Assembly: GCA_022791685.1 (NCBI GenBank)
Contig: JAAVZO010000032.1
Location: 62,001-126,000, forward strand
DNA: 64,000 bases
Direction: 5' to 3'
Source of the DNA: Clostridiales bacterium
Lineage (GTDB): Bacteria > Bacillota > Clostridia > Oscillospirales > CAG-272
The position numbers and the translations under genes are program-made. Position 1 is the first letter of the stretch; the number at the start of each line of letters is the position of its first letter. Shown piece after piece: positions 27,791 to 35,796 of the stretch. A model generated the notes under the pieces. The model saw nothing but the letters and a program-made list of their open reading frames with translations, did no database searches and had not been told where the DNA came from.

Positions 27791-28147
27791 TCAGATCAGT
27801 TCCTCTACTACTTCAATATCAAGATAGTCGTAGTAATCTTCGAGCATATCGTTGAGCTGATAGTAGTAAGCCTGGATAAGCCCCGAAATAGCGAATCGCT
27901 TGCATTCGTCGTCTTCAAAATCCTTGAGTGCGCCGTGAGCGACAAGCTTGATATCGGTCGTGGTCTCATCGATGGTATAATTAACATCAGAGGCATATGA
28001 TACCTCAATGGTGTTGATTATCAGCATAGTCATAGCCGAAAGCGCGGCGCATAATACGTCATCGCCCGACTCGCCATAGCCGGTGTGTCCCTGTTCGCTG
28101 AAACCGTAGAAAGCGTTATCCCACTTGTAAAAAACGATCTTGGTCAT
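27791..28147 (-). CDS. prp: ribosomal-processing cysteine protease Prp
   Basis: A 118-residue protein with the Prp active-site stretch GHTGYGESGDDVLCAALSAM, giving the His and Cys of the catalytic pair. The family cleaves the N-terminal extension of L27. Its place between rplU and rpmA is the standard Bacillota order. The length is near normal, with an acidic C-terminal tail (YYDYLDIEVVEELI). Confidence 0.94.
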   Translation of the reverse strand: MTKIVFYKWDNAFYGFSEQGHTGYGESGDDVLCAALSAMTMLIINTIEVSYASDVNYTIDETTTDIKLVAHGALKDFEDDECKRFAISGLIQAYYYQLNDMLEDYYDYLDIEVVEELI

Positions 28148-28158
28148 TTTAGCGTACC

Positions 28159-28470
28159 TTAGCCGACGATCTTTTCGATCTGTACCTTGGTGTATGGCTG
28201 TCTGTGACCGATCTTCTTCTTCTCGTTCTTCTTGGACTTGTACTTGAGGATATGAATCTTCTTACCCTTGCCATTCTTAACGACGTTAGCAACTACGCTT
28301 GCACCCTCAACATAGGGAGCGCCAGCAGAGAACTTGCCGTCGTTCGACAGAGCGAGCACCTTATCAAAAGTAACCTTTTCTCCAGCCTCAACCTCGAGTT
28401 TTTCGATGAATATTACATCGCCTTCGTTTACCTTGTACTGCTTTCCGCCTGTTTCGATAACTGCAAACAC
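28159..28470 (-). CDS. rplU: ribosomal protein L21
   Basis: A 103-residue L21 beginning at [21 protein letters not shown]. The GTG at 28470 lies just after GTGAGGTG and gives the usual length; the longer ATG frame would add ten unrelated residues inside the leader. C-terminal [17 protein letters not shown] is typical. It is the first gene of the unit with prp and rpmA. Confidence 0.96.
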   Translation of the reverse strand: MFAVIETGGKQYKVNEGDVIFIEKLEVEAGEKVTFDKVLALSNDGKFSAGAPYVEGASVVANVVKNGKGKKIHILKYKSKKNEKKKIGHRQPYTKVQIEKIVG

Positions 28471-28476
28471 GAAAAG

Positions 28477-28575
28477 CACCTCACTTTCTGAACGGTACAT
28501 TTATGTACCATGAACTCGCCAAAGCAGGTATTGCACCCGAAAATGAGCGCGAATTTAAAACCGTACTTCATGCGG
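28477..28575 (-). promoter_or_regulatory. L21 leader RNA
   Basis: Between the promoter and the rplU start the transcript carries features of the L21 leader of Bacillota: a GGGTGCAATACCTGCTTTGG segment, GGCGAGTTCATGG and a hairpin GGTACATAAATGTACC just before the ribosome binding site. The family is thought to allow feedback control by the ribosomal protein. Confidence 0.7.
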
Positions 28576-28581
28576 CATTTT

Positions 28582-28610
28582 ATTATACCATATTGCGCCG
28601 CATTTGTCAA
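28582..28610 (-). promoter_or_regulatory. promoter of rplU-prp-rpmA
   Basis: Minus strand TTGACA (28605-28610), 17 bases, TATAAT (28582-28587), TGG before the -10. Confidence 0.88.
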
Positions 28611-28676
28611 TAGATTTGGATGAAAAATATAAGGTCATTTCACAAAATATCAAATTTCACAAATATATATACTAAA

Positions 28677-28716
28677 AGCTGGTGATAATTCATAACAACT
28701 ATAAATCATCACCAGC
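28677..28716 (-). terminator. terminator after copy 5
   Basis: GCTGGTGAT pairs with ATCACCAGC around a larger loop, followed by TTTTAG on the minus strand. Confidence 0.75.
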
Positions 28717-28729
28717 ATATTAAAATCTA

Positions 28730-30201
28730 TTATTTATTAAACAAATCGAGCGTCTTTTGGATATTAGCTTCAATGGTGCTCTTTTGGGCCGCAACTGTAG
28801 AAGCGAGATTGCCGTTTCCAGCCTGAAGCATAGTCTCAACCGATAAATAAAGTTTATCGCTCCAAGCGTAGATTCTCGCTATATCAAGATATCTCGAATC
28901 ACGGATTATCTCAAGCATTTCAAGCGAATCTTCATTTCTCAGCTGTTTCTGCGAGAGGGTATTGTTGTAGAACACCGGCAATACGTCACGATAGCTGAGA
29001 TATGCCATTGCGTCCATAATAACGCCTACGCGATCGGGTGAATTATTAGTAACCGGAATGCTGAGAAGCGGCGTATTTCCACTGCGGTAGCAATAGTAGC
29101 TATCCTGATTTTCGTCGTATTTTGGCATTGGCAGAATTCCGTAGGAGTCGTCCATATCACGGAATTTCGAAGCCGACTTGATCTGACCAAACATCAAAAG
29201 CGATCGTCCGTTTTTAAACTGTACTTCATAATGATCGTCTCCGCTGCCGTTCAAGTAAAGATACTCACCCTCAGTTCCAAGTATTTCAGCAACTTTAGCA
29301 GCCACATTGTAGAACTGTTCACTTTCAGCCGCAAGATATGGTATATTGTCATCGCCGACCTTGCAATAGTTCTGGTCAGAGCCAACGACCAAAGCTACTA
29401 CGATATCCTGAAAACCAAGGATTCCGTATGTAGATGAGCTGTTAGAATCGAAGGCGAACGATGCGTCACCATTGAGATTTGCACCGAGTTTCGTATATTC
29501 TCTGAGCTTGTCGAGTGTCCATTTTCCTTCACGGACAATATCGTATGGAGCTGTACCGCCAAGGTCAGCAAGCAGATTCTCGTTTATGTAAAATGTTTCT
29601 GTACCCTGTAAATTGTACATCGAAATGTCACATCCAGCAACGTATATGCTGTCTGAATCTCCAATAAGAGTCGCTTTACGCACGTCAGCGTCCCACCAAG
29701 CTTCATCAAAGTTGAAGGAAGATATTGTCCCAAGGTCGATAAGATAGTTTTCAAGTATGAAGCTTGACATTACATTTGCACGGCAGAATGCAGCGTCATA
29801 TACATCGTCAGCTGCTAATATCGCATTGCGATAATGGGATGACATCGAATCTGTGTCGACTTCTTCAATGTTAAATTTTATATTGAATTTTTCTTCAATG
29901 AAGCGATTGCGATTATACACCGCGTCATCGAGCGCTTCACCGGTTTCCTCTTCAAAGTCGAGATTCGTGTAGAATCCCCAAGTTGTAGAAGTATTAAGAA
30001 TATTAAATTCTTCACCGCCGTAATCTATGTCCGGGTACGCGTACGCAATTTCGTCAGTAGAAGAGTCATCTCCAGACGTATTTGTTTCAGAATCGTTCAA
30101 AGTTGGCGGGGGGGGGTAGCCTTACTGCAAGACGCATTAAGGCTGGTAGCAGCCATCAATGCTACGCAGAGAAGGGTTGTTAAAACACGCTTGTTCTTCA
30201 T
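28730..30201 (-). CDS. solute-binding lipoprotein (copy 5), off frame at C9 run
   Basis: The start at 30201 follows GGAGG. The signal peptide MKNKRVLTTLLCVALMAATS ends at Cys25 (N-A-S-C, a slightly unusual lipobox). Five residues later lies a run of nine C, after which reading stops at a TGA within four codons. Ten C (or seven) would join the frame and give 490 residues. The mature part has DYGGEEFNIL, FNFDEAWWDADV, REGKWTLDKL and SYGILPMPKYDE, with no other interruption over 450 codons. Promoter and terminator are intact. Interpretation as for copy 3: a phase-variable surface binding protein in the OFF state, or a miscounted homopolymer. Confidence 0.8.
30108..30116 (-). repeat. nine-base poly-C tract in copy 5
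   Basis: Nine C on the coding strand just after the lipid cysteine; the frame needs ten or seven. Confidence 0.9.
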
Positions 30202-30261
30202 TTCGTGTCCTCCAATTATGTAATTTTTAATTTAGTCACTTCATTGTAAATGACCAATTTC

Positions 30262-30290
30262 ATTATATCATATTGTTTTCAATTTGTCAA
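30262..30290 (-). promoter_or_regulatory. extended -10 promoter of copy 5
   Basis: Minus strand TTGACA (30285-30290), 17 bases, TATAAT (30262-30267) with TGA before it. Confidence 0.85.
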
Positions 30291-30311
30291 CAGTTTTTTA
30301 CACGATGTACA

Positions 30312-30349
30312 TAAATAAAAGAATGCACGAAACAAAGCGTGCATTCTTT
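30312..30349 (-). terminator. terminator of the two-gene hypothetical unit
   Basis: A perfect 12-base stem (30318-30329 with 30338-30349) and a TTTTATTTAT tail on the minus strand. Confidence 0.8.
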
Positions 30350-30400
30350 AGCGTGGTACGAAATTTTAGCTTGTAATGGATTTTGAAGGCATGAATATAT

Positions 30401-30910
30401 TCATGGACGTTCAATTCCGAGAGTATCGTAATATTCATCCGAGAATACTATTTTGTTAAGTTTAATTCTATCGCGCAATTCCATTACATATTCATATGGA
30501 TTTTCAATTGGAACAGCATTATATAAATGTTGTAGCTCTTTAAGCTCATCCTTCACAATGTCGAATTCATTTTCGATATGTTCTTCAAGATAATCATAAA
30601 ATTTTTCTTTTGAAAATAAAAATACTTGGTCTATGAGCTATGCGCCATGAAGTGAAAGAATTAATCCAATGAATTCATTAAAATTATTGGCTATCGGATG
30701 TATATGATCATCGTCCATAGGCATAGGTATTACAACAAATACAATCTCGCCATATTCTGGTATATAACAATAATGTATTCCATCAACGCCAAGCGCGGCA
30801 ATTATTTTTGCCCCGACCGGAGTACAAAAATATGGATATTTTTGCTGTATTTCTCCTTTTTGCAAACCAATACCTAAAAAATCTTGAAATATTATATTAT
30901 TTTCCATCAT
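30401..30910 (-). pseudogene. hypothetical protein interrupted by in-frame TAG
   Basis: The frame opens at ATGATG (30910) after AGGAG and runs 170 codons, but codon 91 (30638-30640) is TAG. Both sides read as real protein: IIAALGVDGIHYCYIPEYGE and PIANNFNEFIGLILSLHG before, and FLFSKEKFYDYLEEHIENEF up to a TGA at 30401 after. The lack of frame loss suggests a recent point mutation (for example from CAG, AAG or TGG) or stop read-through. I do not recognise the family; small acidic proteins like this include immunity-type proteins, but that is only a guess. It abuts the broken gene upstream. Confidence 0.65.
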
Positions 30911-31508
30911 TCAAAGGTTTCTCCTATGTATAGTTTTTGTTCGCAGATAATGCTTATATTCTTTGCTGTCAATATTGACACTATCAATTCCGCAGTTGGG
31001 CTTATCAACTGCTTCCCACGACGCAATTTCTTGAAGCTTTGCGGAGAATTCGCTATCAATATCGTTAGTTGAGCAGATAAGTTCATGCGACACCGTTCCG
31101 AGCATCATCGTTTTGCCGCTGAAAAAGCAAAGATTTTGTAATCGGTTGAAATACTTAGCCCTCTTTTCAATTGAGGCATACGTTTCCTTTGAAAGTTTCC
31201 GTCTGTTTTTTTTTAAACACGTCGTCGTAGCATTCTAAAATAATCCTTTTTACATTATCATTCGCTGCATAAATAAGCTGTATCATTTGACTGTGAATTT
31301 CAGAATATCCATACCATCGGCGAGACTCAATAGACGTTATCAGATATGGGTTTAATAGCTGCTCTACAGTGCATGGTTTATTATCATAATCTGCATATAG
31401 CATCTTAGAAAACGAAATTGCAGTAGAATTCGCACTACAAATATTTATAAACATATCAAACTTTTCGCCCGATATGCCTTTATCGCTTTTTAACATCCAG
31501 TACGGCAT
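30911..31508 (-). pseudogene. hypothetical protein with frameshift at A9 run
   Basis: It starts at 31508 (MPYWMLKSDKGISG) after AAGGGGATATTT. After about 98 codons a run of nine A (31206-31214 as T) shifts the frame and a stop comes 13 codons after the run. With eight A the frame continues as RRKLSKETYASIEKRAKYF through MMLGTVSHELI to a TGA at 30911, just before the next gene's ATG. A single protein of about 198 residues is therefore likely. Its promoter is intact. Function unknown; with its partner gene it forms a small two-gene unit in which both genes are interrupted. Confidence 0.65.
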
Positions 31509-31545
31509 AAATATCCCCTTGCATTTTTGTAATTTATACAATCCT

Positions 31546-31574
31546 ATTATAGAACATTTCTCTTCATATGTCAA
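31546..31574 (-). promoter_or_regulatory. promoter of the two-gene hypothetical unit
   Basis: Minus strand TTGACA (31569-31574), 17 bases, TATAAT (31546-31551). Confidence 0.8.
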
Positions 31575-31584
31575 CCATAAATGC

Positions 31585-31619
31585 ACAAAAAAGCGGCGAA
31601 GCTGTCCGCTTCGCCGCTT
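31585..31619 (-). terminator. terminator after SLH gene
   Basis: A perfect 12-base G/C-rich stem (31591-31602 with 31608-31619) and TTTTTTG on the minus strand, ending just before the next promoter. Confidence 0.9.
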
Positions 31620-31651
31620 ACCTCCTTTCCGTATTTATTTTTCAGTCTATC

Positions 31652-34165
31652 TTATTCCTGTTCAGCTGCTGCGATTATCGACTTAACTGCGCCGTTTTCG
31701 ATGACAATTTCAACAGTCTTGTTGTGAGTGTCAGCGAGCTTGAGTGCGGTTGTGGTGTTGTCAGAGTTGAGCTGGAGAATTGTCGCATTTGCTGCAACAG
31801 TGTAGGTATCTTCACCGATGGTTACGGTTGTTCCGGTGTATCCAGTTACAATACCGCTGATTATCGAAGCTGCTTCAGACGAGATGAATCCATCTACGCT
31901 GGTGAGGTAGTTAGCGCCTACAGTGAGCGACGATTCGAGCGAACGCATGGTGTCGATCTTACCAGTTGCGAGGTCGAGTACAGTGTATACGCTGTATACC
32001 TTTTCGTCGATGAGTTCGCTTCCGATGTTAGCGAGAACCTTTACGCTGCTTGCAGTCGAGTCAACGCTTCCAAGCGAGCCGTCGGATACGTAGAGGTAAC
32101 GGAGGGTCTCAACTGAACCTACCTCATTCGAGAATATAGCTGCTACATACGCGCCGTCCTTAATCTTGATGGACGAGTTGTAAACGCCGTTTACTACCGA
32201 ATAGCTGCTGCCGTTCTTGACTACGATCATAGTCTTAGCGTCAGTTACGAAGTTCATTGAAGATTCGTTCATACCAGTCGAGCTTACAGCGTCAGCGTTG
32301 CCCTTAGAGAGGACGTGGTGCGAGCCGCTCTTGATGATCGAGCTGCCGTTTGCGTTTTCAATGATGAATGCGATTTCATCGTTCTGCGAGTTATTCTGTA
32401 TGAATGCAGAGTTGCCGGAGTTGATCACGCCACCGGAGATGGTGTACGGGATAAGAGTGTAGTTACCTGCTGCGTCGGTGGTGTAGCGATATGCCTTACC
32501 TGCGGTGACTTCCTGATTGGTTACAAATATCGTGCTGGTTACGCCGTCAATGTTTGCTTCCATTACATAGCCGAACTTGCCGTTTACGAATACCGGAGTA
32601 GTTCCGCTTTCAGCTATGAGATACTTCGAAGCTGCGTAGATCGAGGTCGAAGCCGAGTCTACGGTGAGAATAGCGCCGTTGAGAGTTACTACGCGTACCT
32701 TTTCGCCGACTACGAGCTGCTCTCTTACCGATTCAGCTGTGATACCGAGCTTCTCGTTACCAAGGTTGTACTTAACGCCGTTGATCGTAGCTGTAGTGCC
32801 AGTCATACGGGTTACGACAGCCGATTCGCTTACCGGAAGAACTGCCGCGATCTCGAGAGTCTTGCTGTCTTCGTTGAAGTAGTAGAGTACATAGTCGTTG
32901 TTTCCTGCGTTATCAGGATTTACGATGTTGAGGTCGGTCTGCTTCATATTGTTTGCAATGTTGACCTTGCCGCCCTGAATCTTGAGCTGGTCGAAGTTGT
33001 AGGACTTAATGATAAGACGGTCAGCAGTTTCGCTGTCCTTGTCGTCGAATATGAGTCTTGCGTCATATGCGCCGAGGAGGTTCGAAAGCTCTGCGTTAGT
33101 CTTGACCTGAGTCAGCTTGCCGCCGTTTGCATAGGTATAAACAAGCAGCTCATTTGCGTTGGTGGAGAGGGTATCGGAGAGCTTTTCAACTACCTGATAT
33201 CTTACGCCGCCGACCTCAATATAGGCATTGTCCTTGCCAACAGTGATCTTATCAGCTGCGGTCTCCTTGCCAAGCTCAGTAGAACCAAGTACGCTTACGA
33301 GCTTAGTCTTTTCGTCGAGCTTGTATACTACGCGGACGTTTTTGCCGAGGTTTTCATCAGCTGTTCCGGCGAGTCCGAGCTCAGAGAACTTAACGGTGAG
33401 GAATCCGTCCTCAGTCTTTATCGTTACATAATCTTTCTTAGTTACGGTCTCAGCGCCGCCGATCGCGTAATTGTTGGTAGCTACGATAACGCTTTCATCA
33501 ATTTCGTAATTGAATACGCGCTCGATTATCGTAGTTGCTTCGTAGAAGGTCATACCGTTCGAAGCGGTTCTCGGAATGAGGTACTCAGCAGTCAGTGCGT
33601 TGTAGAGAAGACCAGCTACTTCAGCTCTGGTGAGCTCCTTTGTGTAGCGGATGTCTTCAAGACCATCGTCGAGTCCAAGCTTAACAGCTGCGTCGATATA
33701 GGTCCACGGATAACCGCTGTTCATCTGCATGGAGCTGTGACCGAGTGCACGAACGAGCATGGTCATTGCGTCCTGAAGAGTGATACCTGCGGTCGGTTCG
33801 AAAGTTGTGTCGGTAGTACCGATGATGTAGCCTGAAGCGTTAGCCCAGGAGATCGCACCGCTGTATGTGTCGTCGTAAAGGTCGCTGAAAGCGGTGGTGT
33901 TGAGTGTTCCGGCGCTGTCCTTACCGATCATAAGTCGGAAGAGGAGCATAGCCATCTGCTCACGTGTTACGGGGTCATCGGGTGAGAACTCATCTGCACT
34001 TGTTCCTTTAATGACTCCGATATCGGAAAGGATTCCGATCTGTTCGGCGTATTCATCCTCCGCCTTAACGTCGGTATATGATTTTGCCGAGATTCCGGAA
34101 GACATGATTCCGACCAGTAAAAGAGTCGCAAGAGATCCGGACATGAATTTTTTAAGGTTTCCCAT
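31652..34165 (-). CDS. large S-layer homology (SLH) domain exported protein
   Basis: An 837-residue exported protein starting MGNLKKFMSGSLATLLLVG, a signal peptide ending near SGISA. Three SLH repeats fill about residues 28-210: YTDV...IGILSDIGVIKG, then FSDLYDD...ASGYIIGTTD, then WTYIDAAVKLGL...TRAEVAGLLYNAL. SLH domains bind pyruvylated secondary cell-wall polymer, so the protein is anchored on the wall. The remaining 600 residues are beta-rich, threonine- and valine-rich repeats of unknown function, for example TATINGVKYNLG and TVTIGEDTYTV. It could be a structural surface protein. The start follows GGAGGAAA; the longer frame enters the leader. Confidence 0.88.
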   Translation of the reverse strand: MGNLKKFMSGSLATLLLVGIMSSGISAKSYTDVKAEDEYAEQIGILSDIGVIKGTSADEFSPDDPVTREQMAMLLFRLMIGKDSAGTLNTTAFSDLYDDTYSGAISWANASGYIIGTTDTTFEPTAGITLQDAMTMLVRALGHSSMQMNSGYPWTYIDAAVKLGLDDGLEDIRYTKELTRAEVAGLLYNALTAEYLIPRTASNGMTFYEATTIIERVFNYEIDESVIVATNNYAIGGAETVTKKDYVTIKTEDGFLTVKFSELGLAGTADENLGKNVRVVYKLDEKTKLVSVLGSTELGKETAADKITVGKDNAYIEVGGVRYQVVEKLSDTLSTNANELLVYTYANGGKLTQVKTNAELSNLLGAYDARLIFDDKDSETADRLIIKSYNFDQLKIQGGKVNIANNMKQTDLNIVNPDNAGNNDYVLYYFNEDSKTLEIAAVLPVSESAVVTRMTGTTATINGVKYNLGNEKLGITAESVREQLVVGEKVRVVTLNGAILTVDSASTSIYAASKYLIAESGTTPVFVNGKFGYVMEANIDGVTSTIFVTNQEVTAGKAYRYTTDAAGNYTLIPYTISGGVINSGNSAFIQNNSQNDEIAFIIENANGSSIIKSGSHHVLSKGNADAVSSTGMNESSMNFVTDAKTMIVVKNGSSYSVVNGVYNSSIKIKDGAYVAAIFSNEVGSVETLRYLYVSDGSLGSVDSTASSVKVLANIGSELIDEKVYSVYTVLDLATGKIDTMRSLESSLTVGANYLTSVDGFISSEAASIISGIVTGYTGTTVTIGEDTYTVAANATILQLNSDNTTTALKLADTHNKTVEIVIENGAVKSIIAAAEQE

Positions 34166-34227
34166 ATTATTGGTTTCCTCCGTGTTTTTTATTTTTTCAC
34201 GATGGGGTGTTTCCCTCGTGTGCATAT

Positions 34228-34256
34228 ATGATACCACACCCCAAGAAAAAAAGCAA
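34228..34256 (-). promoter_or_regulatory. promoter and leader hairpin of SLH gene
   Basis: Minus strand TTGCTT (34251-34256), 17 bases, TATCAT (34228-34233) with TGG before it. The leader contains a hairpin, CACGAGGG with CCCC-A-TCGTG, at about 34197-34219. Between this and the terminator at 34487 nothing else was seen. Confidence 0.5.
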
Positions 34257-34486
34257 TAGTTTTTCGGTATATGTAATGAATCTGTAAGCGATATTCATAT
34301 TTGATATATACATAATGAACAATTTTCCTTATGAGGATAAATTAACCGATTTTTATGCCGCAAAATGTTAAGTATTCCTTATGGAGTACGTTGACTATTG
34401 CTGGACTATTATCAGTAGGGGGTGGTATGTGCGAATATAGGCTGATATTTTCATATAATTTTGAAAAAATGTAATAAAATATAAAG

Positions 34487-34524
34487 AATGCTGCACAGTA
34501 GTTTATAAACTACTGTGCAGCATT
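34487..34524 (-). terminator. 38-base perfect palindrome, terminator of HAD unit
   Basis: The sequence from 34487 to 34524 is its own reverse complement (19-base arms), G/C-rich near the ends and AT in the centre, lying just after the HAD gene. The minus-strand tail is only weakly T-rich. Confidence 0.65.
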
Positions 34525-34531
34525 TAAAGAC

Positions 34532-35272
34532 TTATATAATATTGTATAGCTCACTCCAACTGTCAATAACGATATCAGCGTCGGTGTTATTATATTGTGG
34601 CGAGTCTTGCTTTATAGCGCCGCGATAGAATACACCAGTCATTCCAACCGAATGCGCACCTGTAATATCGCAAAGCGGCTGGTCACCGCAGTACCACACC
34701 TTATCGGGTGTGAGCTTTGCCTTTGTAAGTGCGAGCTCGAACAACCGACGGTTGGGTTTGCGGAATACATAGTCGCTCGACGCTATTATGAATTCGAAGT
34801 GATTATCGGGAAGCAGCTCGTCGATACGGTTTTTCAGTGCGCGTCCTGAAAATGATATATTGCTTATAACCCCAGTTCGGATTCCGAGCATATTAAGATG
34901 ATTGAGCAGTTCTCTGATTTTATTGCATGGCTTAGCGTAAGGAGTTGCCGCACGCCAGAATATATCTTCACATTCTTCATGATTTAATGATAGCTCAATG
35001 TCGAGCGATTCATAAAGCAGCCGCTGAAATGGCTCATTCGTAACTTCAACGGGTACAAGGTGTCGGCGCTCAGGGTCAAACCGACCGATCTCGCGATTTA
35101 GTTCATCGGCTTTAGCCTGTACTGCCGCAGCGTCAAGTTTGTGCGGGTTTGACACAGCGTACTGCAGAATCGCTTCAGTTCCGGCAGTGCCATCGAAGCG
35201 TCCCTCGTCAACAAGTGTTTGACCGTAATCAAACAGAATCATTGAAGGGCGGGGAAAGTTCGATTTTTGCAT
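34532..35272 (-). CDS. HAD-family hydrolase
   Basis: A 246-residue haloacid dehalogenase-like phosphatase: motif I ILFDYGQTLVDE (note Gln instead of the usual second Asp-Gly-T pattern, so DYGQT), motif II Ser in GVISNISFSG, motif III Lys in FRKPNRRLF, motif IV CGDQPLCDI. Having Tyr in place of the second Asp of motif I (D-x-D) is uncommon and may change its chemistry. The substrate is unknown. Its ATG overlaps the stop of the upstream lipoprotein gene by one base. Confidence 0.82.
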   Translation of the reverse strand: MQKSNFPRPSMILFDYGQTLVDEGRFDGTAGTEAILQYAVSNPHKLDAAAVQAKADELNREIGRFDPERRHLVPVEVTNEPFQRLLYESLDIELSLNHEECEDIFWRAATPYAKPCNKIRELLNHLNMLGIRTGVISNISFSGRALKNRIDELLPDNHFEFIIASSDYVFRKPNRRLFELALTKAKLTPDKVWYCGDQPLCDITGAHSVGMTGVFYRGAIKQDSPQYNNTDADIVIDSWSELYNII

Positions 35273-35769
35273 TACTTTTCGAGCAGCTTGTCCTCGACGG
35301 CATTAAATACAGCTGCTTTGGTATCGTCTGTGAGAATGCAGTATACAACGTAGCGTCCAATTACTTTGTACGAAGCATTTTTTAGCTTAGGCTTCTCTTC
35401 CGGCAAATAATCATCCATCCATATGTCGAGGCGGTGCTTAAAATAGCCGTCGACAATCTTTGTTATCTCAGATACTTTATCCTCTGATGGAGCTTTGAAT
35501 ATGCCGTATTCGTCAATGCTCGCGTCTGAAGCTTTGACCTTAACGGCGTATTCTTCGAATCCGCTTACATCAATGTCCATATAGCCGTTGATGTAGCTGG
35601 AGTCCATCGTAGCCATCGAATTTGAATCTGGTATAACTGCGTCGACAACGACGCAGAGCTCGCTTACCGGTACATCGGTTTTGTATGTCGGCTGTTTATC
35701 GCCGCACGACGCGAATGTACATATTGAAACGGCGATGATGATTATCAAAGATATTATACGTATTTTCAT
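35272..35769 (-). CDS. DUF4358-type lipoprotein
   Basis: A 165-residue lipoprotein: signal MKIRIISLIIIIAVSICTF, lipobox F-A-S-C, then a DUF4358-like domain (YMDIDVSGFEEYAVKVKASD and DEYGIFKA...). The function of this family is unknown; it is often near membrane O-acyltransferases or SGNH proteins, as here. AGGAAGG precedes the ATG. It lies 27 bases after the anchored SGNH hydrolase gene. Confidence 0.8.
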   Translation of the reverse strand: MKIRIISLIIIIAVSICTFASCGDKQPTYKTDVPVSELCVVVDAVIPDSNSMATMDSSYINGYMDIDVSGFEEYAVKVKASDASIDEYGIFKAPSEDKVSEITKIVDGYFKHRLDIWMDDYLPEEKPKLKNASYKVIGRYVVYCILTDDTKAAVFNAVEDKLLEK

Positions 35770-35796
35770 TTTTTAGTTCCTTCCTGTAATTTTAGA

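Noticed and set aside
32315-33835. A 506-codon open frame on the plus strand
   Set aside because: It lies wholly antisense to the SLH protein gene, whose frame has a signal peptide and clear domains. The mirrored frame has no ribosome site and no recognisable motif.
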